9,740 nt of DNA from Bdellovibrionales bacterium (GCA_020435025.1 JAGRAG010000285.1:1-9740), one strand, 5' to 3'; positions 1-7,816 are shown, counted from the first letter of the stretch. Numbers and translations are program-made. Notes: generated by a model from the sequence alone, not told the origin.

Positions 1-1
1 C

Positions 2-1408
2 GCTGGATATTTTGCAAGTTCTGTATCTTCAAACATTAATGGAAACGACGGCGAACTTTCAATAAGTATTCCTCCAGGATATTACTCAGGGCAAATATGT
101 ACTGCAAGTGACACGAATCTTACTGGACCTAATATCGCCAAAGATGCGGTCATTTTTGGAGTCACAGGATCATACATAGGTGTCTTCGCCAATCTTTTTG
201 CCTCTGGCGCTCATAGAAATCCAAGCGCCCTTCCTGTGCCGCACTTGGATCCTCATTCCGTTTCAAATAGAATCAGTCTTAGCGAAGAAAACACCACTTA
301 CTCAGATATGGACCTGCCTTCTAGCGGCGGCTATGCCTATAGAGAAGTTCCCGCGCAAGAATTTGATGATGAAGGAGGAATCGGAACTAGCTGCAAGTAC
401 GCTCTTAGACCGTCAAACATTTGTGGTACAACACAAAGTACGATAGCGGCACGAATTGCTGATTGTGCAACTGCGAATCCCCTAACAAACACATGGGACG
501 GTAGTACGCAATGCAAAGGAAATGAGGGCTCCTGGAAACTAGTAACTCTTTCAGCCACCAACAAAGAAGTTTGGCGTGATGAAACCACTGGTTTACTCTG
601 GAGCTCTTTAGTTACTCAGGCTTATACAGATACAAACTGGTGTAGAGCAAGTGGAAACACACAACAAGCCCCAATAACTTATGCGAATGCTTACAACAAC
701 ACGACATCAACGGAAATGGTAGGAAACGGTACTATCGGAAACATATTAGGGGGATCGTCATCTGCAAGTGAAACAATCTCCATTACCTTTTCAAGCTCAA
801 CGGCTTTTACGGTTTCAGGAGCCAATTGTGGTGGCGGCGCTATAATATCTGGAGGTCTAACGACATCAGCTGGGTCGACAGTTACTTGGGAAAGAACAAA
901 CTACTGTACTTTTACAATCACGCAAGGCTCAACACCCTTTGCCGCAAACGATACCTTTGTATTACAAAGTACTGACGCCAGCATAATTAGCTGCCTTCCG
1001 GGAGCGGCATCTGGAATGCAACCCATAACTCCAATTAGCCTCTGTTATGAGCCGCCAATCAATGATGATGGAGCTGCGCTCGGAGAAACTTGGTCGACAG
1101 GCACCTACTCTCAAGAAAAGGGACTTATGGGTAAAAACTCTTCTCCAAGTGTACGCTGGCGCTTACCAACATTAAGAGATTACAAACTGGCCGACTTAAA
1201 TGGAATCCGCTTTGTATTACCAGATATTGGAGTACCCAGTGCAAGTCGACCCATAAAAGACGGTTCATTGGGATTTGTTGAAGAAGAGTGGACTGCAACA
1301 GTGTTTTCTACGGGTCGACATGTGAGCTGGGCCTACGATGGCAGAAATGGATTTTACGATAACGCTCAAAGAACTTTTACGCGAGAAGCAAGATGTATTG
1401 GTCGTTGA
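2..1408 (+). CDS. Cell-surface protein with DUF1566/Lcl-like C-terminal domain, 5'-truncated by window edge
   Basis: The frame is open from the left edge to TGA at 1406-1408, giving 468 visible residues. The GTG at 236 is internal, because the same frame continues upstream of it without a stop. The first 60 residues contain a GVTGSY motif of the kind repeated in bacterial surface and tail-fibre-like proteins. The C-terminal half has DUF1566/Lcl marks: VWRDETTGLLWSS near visible residue 190, then WRLPTLRDYKLAD near 386, EEWTATVFSTG near 427 and a final RCIGR. A Ser/Thr/Gly-rich, beta-type segment (about residues 241-324) separates the two halves. About ten scattered cysteines suggest disulfides and an exported, envelope-exposed protein, but the signal peptide would lie outside the window. 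The gene converges on mutS with 58 bases between them and no clear terminator hairpin. The function is unknown; adhesion or a surface role is only a guess. Confidence 0.8.
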   Translation, partial: AGYFASSVSSNINGNDGELSISIPPGYYSGQICTASDTNLTGPNIAKDAVIFGVTGSYIGVFANLFASGAHRNPSALPVPHLDPHSVSNRISLSEENTTYSDMDLPSSGGYAYREVPAQEFDDEGGIGTSCKYALRPSNICGTTQSTIAARIADCATANPLTNTWDGSTQCKGNEGSWKLVTLSATNKEVWRDETTGLLWSSLVTQAYTDTNWCRASGNTQQAPITYANAYNNTTSTEMVGNGTIGNILGGSSSASETISITFSSSTAFTVSGANCGGGAIISGGLTTSAGSTVTWERTNYCTFTITQGSTPFAANDTFVLQSTDASIISCLPGAASGMQPITPISLCYEPPINDDGAALGETWSTGTYSQEKGLMGKNSSPSVRWRLPTLRDYKLADLNGIRFVLPDIGVPSASRPIKDGSLGFVEEEWTATVFSTGRHVSWAYDGRNGFYDNAQRTFTREARCIGR

Positions 1409-1466
1409 TAATTTAAAATTGACTGCCACCGATATCTCGTTCTCACATAATTTTCCCATTCTTCTT

Positions 1467-4007
1467 TCACAACAACTGTTTTTGCCAATCCGCAATCAGA
1501 TTCAGAGCATCCAAAGGAGTTAGGCTCTGTAAAGTGACACTCTCTATCTGTGACACTAATGGATGATCTTGAACCTCAATGGAATCTTTCGACTCCGGCC
1601 CTTTTAGCTCAAGGTCCTCTACTGGAATCTGTAAAAGGCTGAGCTGATCAGATGAGGTGGACTGAAAACTCTCCAAATTTTCTAATAATACTTCTGCCCG
1701 ACGAATCACTTTCTTTGGAAGTCCGGCAAGTTGAGCCACATGGATTCCATAAGATTTATTGGCCGGTCCTTCTTTAAGGGTGTAGAGAAAGACAAGATCA
1801 CGCATTTTATCGCCGGTTTCTCGAATCGACATATGTGCATTTTTTACTTGAGGATATCTGTAATCCATTTGCGTTAGTTCATGATAGTGTGTCGCAAAGA
1901 GAGAAGTCGCCCCAACTTTTTCTATTAGATACTCCAAAATGGCCTGCGCCAAACTCATACCATCATAGGTACTTGTTCCCCGACCCACTTCATCCAGTAC
2001 AATCAAGGAACGATCCGTAGCACGATCCAACATTTCCGCCGTCTCTTTCATCTCCACCATAAATGTAGAAAGACCTTCGGATAAGAAATCCGTGGCTCCG
2101 ATACGGGTAAAAACTTGGTCATAAATTGGTAACTGCGCAGACTCTACTGGAACGAAACATCCCATTTGCGCCAAAATCACAATCACAGCCACCTGTCTCA
2201 TAAGAGTGGACTTACCTGCCATATTTGGACCAGTTAAAAGTAAGCACTCCCCTTTTTTTAACGACAAACTATTAGGAACAAAGGTTTCTATGGAGTCTGC
2301 TTCGACAACTGGATGACGGCTCAGTTGGAGGTCTAAAACGCCCGAGCTATTAAACTCGGGACGGCGATACTTTCTTTCGATCGCCAACCAAGAAAAACTT
2401 GATAAAACGTCCAGCTCTGCCCACTTACGACTTAAATTTAATATATCTACAGAAACCGTTTGCACGCTTTTTTTCAGATCTTGAAAGATCCGCTGCTCCA
2501 ATTGAACTCGCTTGGCATCTGCGGAAAGCAGTTTCTCTTCTAAAACCTTTAACTCATCCGTTAAAAAACGTTCGGCATTGGTGAGCGTTTGCTTGCGTAC
2601 GTAATGGGAAGGTACTTTATCGCTCTGAGCTTTTGTGACTTCTAAAAAATATCCAAAGACGTTATTGTATTTCACTTTTAAGGTTGTGATTCCTGTCGCT
2701 CGACGTTCACGCTCTTCCAGATCTTTTAAAAGGTTTTGACCTTTTTCCGAAAGTTCAATGTACTCATCTAACTGTGCAAAAAGTCCCTTGGCAATATAGC
2801 CACCGTTTTTTTCATTAGAAGGCAATTCGTCAACAAGTGTCGATTGAATTTTTTCAACTACTTGGGTTACGGCCTCGACACTACTGGACTCAACTTCGGA
2901 ACAAAATGGCGTCACCGCCAGACCTGCCTGAAGAGAGTGACATAGGGATACAAGGTCTCTGACCAAACTTTGCGGGCCTAAAACCTTACTCAGTCGTCTT
3001 TCCACATCCCCCATCCCCGAAAAGGCGGTGCGCATTTCTTTCAGACGTAGAGGATCTTTCATCCAATAGGCGACCTGTTCCTGTCGCTTTTCAATTTCGC
3101 TTTGGTCCATTAAAGGAAACTGCATCCATCGCTTCAGCAACCGAGCGCCGATAGCCGACTTGGTCTTGTTCACGGTTTGCAACAAGGTGCCCTTTTTATC
3201 ACCACGGTAGGACTTAAAAAGCTCTAGGTGCTGAACGGCTGTTGGGCTTAACTCCATAAAAGACTGCAATGTTCGACGCTCCAACTTCTGTAAAACTGAA
3301 AGCACCTCCTCCCCTTGCATGTAATGGGCGTAACTCACCAACCTTTGCACCGACTCGGGCGCATCCGAATAAAAACTCCAGCTTTGATTCAATTCATGAA
3401 ACTCTACATCGTATACGGTCACGCATAGGCCTTCGATCCCCTGAGTTTTCATAATTTGGGACTTTTCCCTCGAACTAACAACAATCTCAACGGGGTTTAA
3501 AAGGTTAAAAAGTTTTTGGCGCTCTTCAGGACCGTACACTACATAATAAAAGACCTCACCCGTCGTCGCTTCTAAAAATGCCACACTTTGCGAATCATAA
3601 GAGCACATATAATTCGTTTCCAGTTGATCTAAAGTTTCCGGGTCAAAAACCATTCCTGGACTTAAAATACGAGTGACAGCGCGCTTGACTAACCCCTTAG
3701 CCAACTTGGGGTCTTCGACTTGATCACAAATAGCCACCTTATAGCCGGCTGCTAAAAGTTTACTAATAGGAGTTGCAATACTGAAATGTGGCATCCCACA
3801 CATGGGGGTATCGTCCGAAGATTTTTTATTTCGAGCGGTCAAGGCTATATCTAAAATCGGAGCCGCAGTCTTGGCATCATCGTGAAACATCTCGAAAAAA
3901 TCACCCATTCGAAACATTAAAATCTTATCGGGATGCTGGTCTTTCACTTCCCAATATTGCTGCATCAAAGGCGTTAACTTTCCTCGTGAATCCGACATAC
4001 TATGCAT
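1467..4007 (-). CDS. mutS: DNA mismatch repair protein MutS
   Basis: MutS recognises mispaired and unpaired bases and, with ATP, becomes a sliding clamp that recruits MutL. The 846 residues match the usual family length. Domain I carries the mismatch-probing FxE motif in GDFFEMF (F37, E39). The connector and lever regions follow, with the clamp region starting around NVFGYFLEVTKA (449-460). The ATPase has Walker A GPNMAGKST (593-601), FMVEMKET (649-656), Walker B SLIVLDE (667-673) followed by GRGTSTYDG, and the ATHYHELTQ histidine loop (705-713). QLSLL at 788-792 matches the beta-clamp-binding QMSLL of E. coli MutS. The end, PLDALNLIADW, matches the C-terminal tetramerisation helix. The first ATG at 4007 is preferred over the one three codons later because GGAG lies eight bases before it. 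No mutL is in the window. The protein looks intact and functional. Confidence 0.98.
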   Translation of the reverse strand: MHSMSDSRGKLTPLMQQYWEVKDQHPDKILMFRMGDFFEMFHDDAKTAAPILDIALTARNKKSSDDTPMCGMPHFSIATPISKLLAAGYKVAICDQVEDPKLAKGLVKRAVTRILSPGMVFDPETLDQLETNYMCSYDSQSVAFLEATTGEVFYYVVYGPEERQKLFNLLNPVEIVVSSREKSQIMKTQGIEGLCVTVYDVEFHELNQSWSFYSDAPESVQRLVSYAHYMQGEEVLSVLQKLERRTLQSFMELSPTAVQHLELFKSYRGDKKGTLLQTVNKTKSAIGARLLKRWMQFPLMDQSEIEKRQEQVAYWMKDPLRLKEMRTAFSGMGDVERRLSKVLGPQSLVRDLVSLCHSLQAGLAVTPFCSEVESSSVEAVTQVVEKIQSTLVDELPSNEKNGGYIAKGLFAQLDEYIELSEKGQNLLKDLEERERRATGITTLKVKYNNVFGYFLEVTKAQSDKVPSHYVRKQTLTNAERFLTDELKVLEEKLLSADAKRVQLEQRIFQDLKKSVQTVSVDILNLSRKWAELDVLSSFSWLAIERKYRRPEFNSSGVLDLQLSRHPVVEADSIETFVPNSLSLKKGECLLLTGPNMAGKSTLMRQVAVIVILAQMGCFVPVESAQLPIYDQVFTRIGATDFLSEGLSTFMVEMKETAEMLDRATDRSLIVLDEVGRGTSTYDGMSLAQAILEYLIEKVGATSLFATHYHELTQMDYRYPQVKNAHMSIRETGDKMRDLVFLYTLKEGPANKSYGIHVAQLAGLPKKVIRRAEVLLENLESFQSTSSDQLSLLQIPVEDLELKGPESKDSIEVQDHPLVSQIESVTLQSLTPLDALNLIADWQKQLL

Positions 4008-4096
4008 ATTCTTAGCTCCCTAAACTTTCGCTCTTTAGAAGGTTTCTAAACTACCTATTTCTCACTATTCGCAAAGCCTCTAACACTCCGCAAAAC

Positions 4097-4126
4097 CCTA
4101 TTTTTTCCCTCAAAAGCGAACGTCAA
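4097..4126 (-). promoter_or_regulatory. Candidate mutS promoter
   Basis: On the minus strand a TTGACG hexamer (4121-4126) is followed after 18 bases by AATAGG (4097-4102), about 90 bases upstream of the mutS ATG. The -35 is close to consensus, but the -10 is poor. It is the best sigma70-like pair noticed close to the gene, offered as a weak call. Confidence 0.25.
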
Positions 4127-4273
4127 CGGGAAAACCTCCCTCTTCCACTCCTACACTCTCTTAAAATGACATTCCACCTTAAGTTGTAGCTATTTTTTCC
4201 ATAACTTCAGCTAATAGAAAAGCCCTATTTTGTCGCCTTCCCAGAAGAAAGTCTTATGAGAGAGATGATTTAA

Positions 4274-4279
4274 TATAAT
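4274..4279 (+). promoter_or_regulatory. Isolated TATAAT hexamer, possible -10 element
   Basis: An exact TATAAT lies on the plus strand in an AT-rich run. The position 17 bases upstream has no good -35 hexamer. If active it would transcribe rightwards, antisense to the 3' end of recQ. In an AT-rich gap such a match can easily be chance. Confidence 0.15.
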
Positions 4280-4531
4280 TTTATTTTTGAGATATGGATT
4301 GATATGTTGTTTTCAACCGGACAGCAACACAGTGAAAAATCACTTGCTGAAAGGATCGACTCTTGTCACACAACCTATCTATAGTCTTTAACGAAAAGAC
4401 GACCTTTAAAACCTACCACCCATCCCACCTAAAAATACCTACCTGGAGTCGAGTGCGCCTGAAATGGCTATGCCTTTTCCAAAACTGATTCAACTGAACC
4501 CTTTAACTGTGAAAGAATTTAAAAACCTATC

Positions 4532-6340
4532 TCATCTTTTGGGAATCTTGGCTAAAAACTCATGACCATATTTTTGCCACTTGCTTTCACCCACTCCATG
4601 CACCATCATCATCTGATCTTTATTTTCAGGAAGTAGGGAACACATGTCGTGTAAGGTTTTGTCACTAAACACCATATAGGGAGGTAGACCACTTTCTTTT
4701 GCCAATTCCAGGCGCAAAAGTCGAAGATCTTCAAAAAGGTCTTCGCGTCCGTGAGCCGCAAAATCTTTTGTCGGAATGGTTTTCCTTTTAGATTTTGCCG
4801 AAGAAACCAATGCTCTTTTACGAATAAAAAATGACTCCTCACCACGTAACAGGGGACGGGCTTTTTCTGTTAAAACTAAATTTCGGTACTCCCAGTTTTT
4901 AATTTTAATGTATCCCTGATTGAGCAACTGACGAACAATACGGTTCCATTCGCTTTTGGAGGTTTCTTTGCCAATACCATAAACACTCAAATTGTGATGA
5001 TTTTTATCTATGATTTTCTCACTTTGGCTACCTCGCAAAACATCAATGACATGCGCAGATCCAAAAAACTGTCCTGTTCGATAGATAGCTGACAAAAGCT
5101 TTTGTGCTTCGACACTGGCGTCCTTTAACTCGGCCGGCTCTAAACAAACATCGCAATTGCCACAGGGCTTGGTGGCTACCTCACCAAAGTACTTAAGTAA
5201 AATTTGACGACGGCACTCTGTCGCTTCACAAAGCGCCAACATACTATTGAGCTTTTGTCGTGAAATTCTTTTGTAAGCCTCTTGAGCCTCCGTCATTTCA
5301 ATCATAGACGACAGCTTCACCACGTCCGCCAAGCCATAGATCATCCAGGCGTTGGCCGGCAATCCATCACGCCCAGCACGACCCGTTTCTTGATAATACC
5401 CTTCTATACTTTTAGGTAAATCCAGATGAGCTACAAATCGCACATCTGGCCGATCAATTCCCATTCCAAAAGCGATAGTGGCCACGATGATGACCTGGTC
5501 TTCGCGGTCAAAGAGGATTTGTGTATTTTGTCTTTCTCGGCCAGAAAGACCGGCATGATATGCAAAGGCCTTATAACCTAAATCACACAAAGACTCCGTA
5601 ACGCGCTCGACTTTTTTTCGCGACAGACAGTAGACGATTCCCGTGTCACCGGCATGGAACTCTTGTATGAACTTGTGCAATTGCTTAATTTCATTTTCTC
5701 TCTCTAAAATAGAGTAACGGATATTCGGGCGATCAAAAGAAGAAAGGAACTCCTTAGGATGGTTCAAGTGCAGTTGTTCGACGATGTCTTGACGGGTCTT
5801 CTCATCGGCCGTCGCCGTCAGAGCCACGGTCGTTGCCTGGGGAAACTTATCCTTTAAAATATGTAGGCGTCGGTAGTCCGATCGAAATTCATGGCGCCAT
5901 TGTGAAACACAATGAGCCTCATCAATGGCAATCAGTGAAACTTTGAGTCCCTCAATACTTTGCAACAAACTCTCAGAAAGTATTCTTTCTGGAGCCACAT
6001 AGAGAAGCTTTATTGTACCTGCTTGAATTCGATTTAAAACTTCGTCTCTTTCGTCCGAAGTTTGAGCTGAATTGAGATATCCGGCCGACACTCCATAATC
6101 CTTGAGGCCCAAAACCTGATCCTGCATCAAGGAAATCAATGGGGACACCACAAGTGTCACCCCATCTAAGCAGAGAGCCGGTAACTGATAGCACATCGAT
6201 TTTCCGCCACCTGTGGGCATAATCGCAAGAGTGTCGTTTCCACTGAGAACTGATTCTATGATTTCTTTCTGCTTTAACCTAAAGTCGCTGTAGCCAAACT
6301 TTTCCTTGAGGATTTTTTTTGCGCGATCTATCGGGAACAT
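4532..6340 (-). CDS. recQ: ATP-dependent DNA helicase RecQ
   Basis: RecQ is a 3'-5' helicase acting in recombination, fork repair and suppression of illegitimate exchange. Residue numbers here count from the TTG at 6349. Visible motifs are: motif 0 FGYSDFRLKQKEII (18-31), Walker A TGGGKS (46-51), DEAH (143-146), TAT (178-180), motif V in IAFGMGIDRPDVRF (292-305), and motif VI YYQETGRAGRDG (318-329). The zinc site has C379, C396, C399 and C402. An RQC winged helix includes YGIGKETSKSEW (457-468), and an HRDC domain occupies about 536-600. The usual QWGHDFR of the aromatic-rich loop reads QWRHEFR here. The ATG at 6340 (602 residues) is chosen over the upstream TTG at 6349; neither has a clear Shine-Dalgarno, and an in-frame TAG lies just upstream of the TTG. 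The PLP-enzyme gene ends 120 bases upstream on the same strand. Confidence 0.96.
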   Translation of the reverse strand: MFPIDRAKKILKEKFGYSDFRLKQKEIIESVLSGNDTLAIMPTGGGKSMCYQLPALCLDGVTLVVSPLISLMQDQVLGLKDYGVSAGYLNSAQTSDERDEVLNRIQAGTIKLLYVAPERILSESLLQSIEGLKVSLIAIDEAHCVSQWRHEFRSDYRRLHILKDKFPQATTVALTATADEKTRQDIVEQLHLNHPKEFLSSFDRPNIRYSILERENEIKQLHKFIQEFHAGDTGIVYCLSRKKVERVTESLCDLGYKAFAYHAGLSGRERQNTQILFDREDQVIIVATIAFGMGIDRPDVRFVAHLDLPKSIEGYYQETGRAGRDGLPANAWMIYGLADVVKLSSMIEMTEAQEAYKRISRQKLNSMLALCEATECRRQILLKYFGEVATKPCGNCDVCLEPAELKDASVEAQKLLSAIYRTGQFFGSAHVIDVLRGSQSEKIIDKNHHNLSVYGIGKETSKSEWNRIVRQLLNQGYIKIKNWEYRNLVLTEKARPLLRGEESFFIRKRALVSSAKSKRKTIPTKDFAAHGREDLFEDLRLLRLELAKESGLPPYMVFSDKTLHDMCSLLPENKDQMMMVHGVGESKWQKYGHEFLAKIPKR

Positions 6341-6385
6341 GACTGGCAATTTAAACTAGCGGACTGCAAAGGGCAACTAACTGGC

Positions 6386-6404
6386 GGGAATGAGGCTCCA
6401 TCCC
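6386..6404. repeat. Imperfect 19-base palindrome upstream of recQ
   Basis: GGGAATGAGGCTCCATCCC pairs GGGA with TCCC and GAG with CTC around a single central base, with two mismatches. The loop is too small for an RNA terminator. It lies 46 bases before the recQ ATG, so a protein-binding site is possible but unsupported. Confidence 0.25.
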
Positions 6405-6460
6405 AATAAAAAAATAGTAAACTGCGCCCATTAATTGCGAATGAGATCCGACAACCGGTG

Positions 6461-7408
6461 CTAAAAGCCCTTTTGTTCGCGCCAACCGGCATCGATAAAT
6501 TTGGTCATGTAGTTTCGAATGCCATCAGGCAGAACAATCACACAATTTTGTCCTTCTCTGAGCCCTTCAGCCGCTTTCATGGCCGCTTGGACAGCACTTC
6601 CCGAGGATCCCCCCACAAGTAGTCCTTCTTCTTTGATCAGACGCTGAGCCCAATAAAAGCTCTCTTCGTCACTGGTCTTCACCCATTGATCTACCAAACT
6701 GCGATCCAAAACCTTAGGAATAAAATCATAACCAATGCCTTCGACTTCATAGGGTTTGATCTCGGCTTCGCCCGCAAGAATTGAACCTTCCGGATCAGCT
6801 CCCACGATCACACATTGAGGAGCTTCTTCTTTCATCCGCTTTGCGACTCCAGAAATGGTTCCACCCGTTCCTGCGCCCATGACCACCATATCCACTTTGC
6901 CATCCAGATCTTCTAAAATCTCGACTCCCGTTCCGTAGTAATGAGCATTGGGATTATTGGCATTGGCATACTGATCTAATATGTGGGCATTCGGCCTTTC
7001 TTTTTGAATGCGTTTTGCTACTTCGATATGGCTGTTTTCGTCATCCCAGGCTGCGGAATTAGGAGTTCGAATGATTTCCGCTCCAAGAGCTTCTAAAGTC
7101 ACTTGCTTTTCATGGCTCATCTTTTCCGGCATAGTAATGACCACTTTATAACCTAAGACCGCTCCAACAAGAGCTAGGCCAATTCCCATATTGCCACTAG
7201 TTGCCTCAATAAGGGTGTCTCCCCTTTTGATCTTACCCTCTTTTTCTGCCTGCATAACCATATTGTAGGCAATTCGATCTTTTACAGAACCCCCAGGGTT
7301 CACATACTCCACTTTCGCATATAAATTGCATTTTAAATTTTCACCAATACGATGAATTTTAACGAGTGGAGTTTTTCCGATAGTCTCAAGGATGTTGTTA
7401 CACAACAT
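6461..7408 (-). CDS. cbs: Cystathionine beta-synthase-type PLP enzyme, catalytic core only
   Basis: This is a fold-type II PLP enzyme of the cysteine synthase/CBS family, expected to condense serine (or an activated serine) with homocysteine or sulfide. The PLP lysine is K43 in GGSVKDR. The substrate loop is TSGN (70-73) and the phosphate-binding loop is GAGTGGT (178-184). Several stretches are typical of CBS rather than Cys[51 protein letters not shown] (220-237), [12 protein letters not shown] and a terminal QKGF, all very close to the human CBS core. At 315 residues it has neither the N-terminal haem domain nor the C-terminal regulatory CBS-domain pair. The ATG at 7408 has AAGGAG eight bases upstream. 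No cystathionine gamma-lyase gene is adjacent, so substrate choice (reverse transsulfuration or direct cysteine synthesis) is not settled by context. Confidence 0.9.
   Translation of the reverse strand: MLCNNILETIGKTPLVKIHRIGENLKCNLYAKVEYVNPGGSVKDRIAYNMVMQAEKEGKIKRGDTLIEATSGNMGIGLALVGAVLGYKVVITMPEKMSHEKQVTLEALGAEIIRTPNSAAWDDENSHIEVAKRIQKERPNAHILDQYANANNPNAHYYGTGVEILEDLDGKVDMVVMGAGTGGTISGVAKRMKEEAPQCVIVGADPEGSILAGEAEIKPYEVEGIGYDFIPKVLDRSLVDQWVKTSDEESFYWAQRLIKEEGLLVGGSSGSAVQAAMKAAEGLREGQNCVIVLPDGIRNYMTKFIDAGWREQKGF
7392..7408. repeat. Perfect inverted repeat covering the cbs start codon
   Basis: ATGTTGT and ACAACAT are perfect 7-base arms around a 3-base centre. On the minus strand the first arm begins with the cbs ATG itself, so the first five to six codons of the mRNA can fold into a stem containing the start codon. 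It could be a translational control hairpin, a repressor site, or coincidence. Confidence 0.5.
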
Positions 7409-7416
7409 GTTTGGGG

Positions 7417-7422
7417 CTCCTT
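7417..7422 (-). promoter_or_regulatory. Ribosome binding site of cbs
   Basis: AAGGAG on the minus strand lies eight bases before the ATG at 7408 and fixes the start of the PLP-enzyme gene. The site sits just outside the inverted repeat that contains the start codon. Confidence 0.75.
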
Positions 7423-7539
7423 ATTGTTATTAAGCTTTATATCCATTCAAAAAATGAACCGGCGCCAGCGCAAAGTTGATGTCGTATCTAAATACGTCGG
7501 GACAGCTGCAACAAACGTCCGTCAATTTCTGGGATGGAT

Positions 7540-7545
7540 ATTATA
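7540..7545 (-). promoter_or_regulatory. Candidate -10 element for cbs
   Basis: An exact TATAAT on the minus strand lies just after the stop codon of the upstream small gene. No convincing -35 is seen at 16-18 bases. If used, it would give cbs a leader of roughly 125 bases, which includes a CGTAT/ATACG inverted repeat at 7483-7496. No known riboswitch was recognised in that leader. Confidence 0.3.
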
Positions 7546-7555
7546 TATACGAAGC

Positions 7556-7750
7556 CTAATCGGCCTTGCCAAGGGAATTCCGCCTCTTTTTTTCCTGGTA
7601 ACTTTGACATGGGCTACCACTGGTTTGCTGCACCACCATTGAGGGGTGCTGTTGAGCTTTAAAACCATACAATCGGCAACCATGAGGCGCCTTAGCATCC
7701 CAGGTCACATAGTAATATTGGCAAGACAGACAATTTTGTGGCCGACTCAT
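7556..7750 (-). CDS. Small four-cysteine conserved protein, probable metal binding
   Basis: The gene encodes 64 residues from ATG 7750. C7-x2-C10, C25 and C48 form a likely zinc or metal site, and the core YYVTWDAKAPHGCRLYGFK followed by PSMVVQQTSGSPC has the look of a small conserved bacterial family. From memory, similar short proteins are sometimes labelled uracil-DNA glycosylase, but no glycosylase catalytic motif is visible here, so no function is assigned. The frame stays open upstream to another possible start at 7831, but those extra 27 residues look non-conserved and would overlap the DUF493 start on the other strand. Only a weak AGG lies before ATG 7750, and a promoter at 7758-7786 would place transcription start next to it. 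The charged tail EKKRRNSLGKAD is probably flexible. Confidence 0.75.
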   Translation of the reverse strand: MSRPQNCLSCQYYYVTWDAKAPHGCRLYGFKAQQHPSMVVQQTSGSPCQSYQEKKRRNSLGKAD

Positions 7751-7757
7751 AGAACCT

Positions 7758-7786
7758 ATTTTATAGGATTCAAGAAAGCATTTACA
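7758..7786 (-). promoter_or_regulatory. Candidate promoter of the four-cysteine gene
   Basis: On the minus strand TGTAAA (7781-7786), a 17-base spacer and TAAAAT (7758-7763) form a sigma70-like pair. Transcription would be expected to start within a base or two of ATG 7750, implying a nearly leaderless mRNA. The -35 hexamer is shared, on the opposite strand, with the DUF493 promoter candidate. Confidence 0.4.
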
Positions 7787-7809
7787 GAAACTCTTTAAAG
7801 TGCGATACC
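7781..7809 (+). promoter_or_regulatory. Candidate promoter of the DUF493 gene
   Basis: TTTACA (7781-7786), a 17-base spacer and GATACC (7804-7809) give a good -35 and a weak -10. The expected transcription start is near 7816, adjacent to ATG 7817. This agrees with the absence of any Shine-Dalgarno before that gene. Confidence 0.35.
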
Positions 7810-7816
7810 TTAGTCT

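Larger units (their letters stand above)
4008..4531. other. 524-base gap between recQ and mutS, no convincing gene
   Basis: All six frames are broken here; the longest frame looked at is a 26-codon plus-strand ORF (4304-4384) without a good ribosome binding site. The stretch contains a weak candidate mutS promoter, an exact TATAAT hexamer on the plus strand, a short A/T-rich inverted repeat (AGTGA/TCACT, 4331-4344), and a run of G-tracts on the minus strand at 4412-4430. No strong hairpin followed by a T-run is seen after the recQ stop. The gap is long for this gene-dense window, so a long mutS leader, an unannotated small RNA or decayed sequence are all possible. Confidence 0.6.

Noticed and set aside
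236..238. GTG as the start of the surface protein gene
   Set aside because: The frame is open upstream to the window edge, and the upstream residues carry a recognisable GVTGSY surface-protein motif.
4304..4384. 26-codon frame downstream of the plus-strand TATAAT
   Set aside because: Its ribosome site is weak, the sequence is not protein-like, and this length is expected by chance.
4412..4430. Possible G-quadruplex on the minus strand (GG, GGG, GGG, GG, GG tracts)
   Set aside because: Only two-layer stacking is possible and the position has no clear link to a gene start; kept only as a note on the gap.
6386..6404. Palindrome upstream of recQ as a terminator for cbs
   Set aside because: The central loop is one base, and on the minus strand the T-run lies before the palindrome rather than after it.
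7352..7642. 96-codon plus-strand open frame over the cbs 5' end and the four-cysteine gene
   Set aside because: It overlaps two better-supported genes on the other strand, has no ribosome site, and resembles no family.
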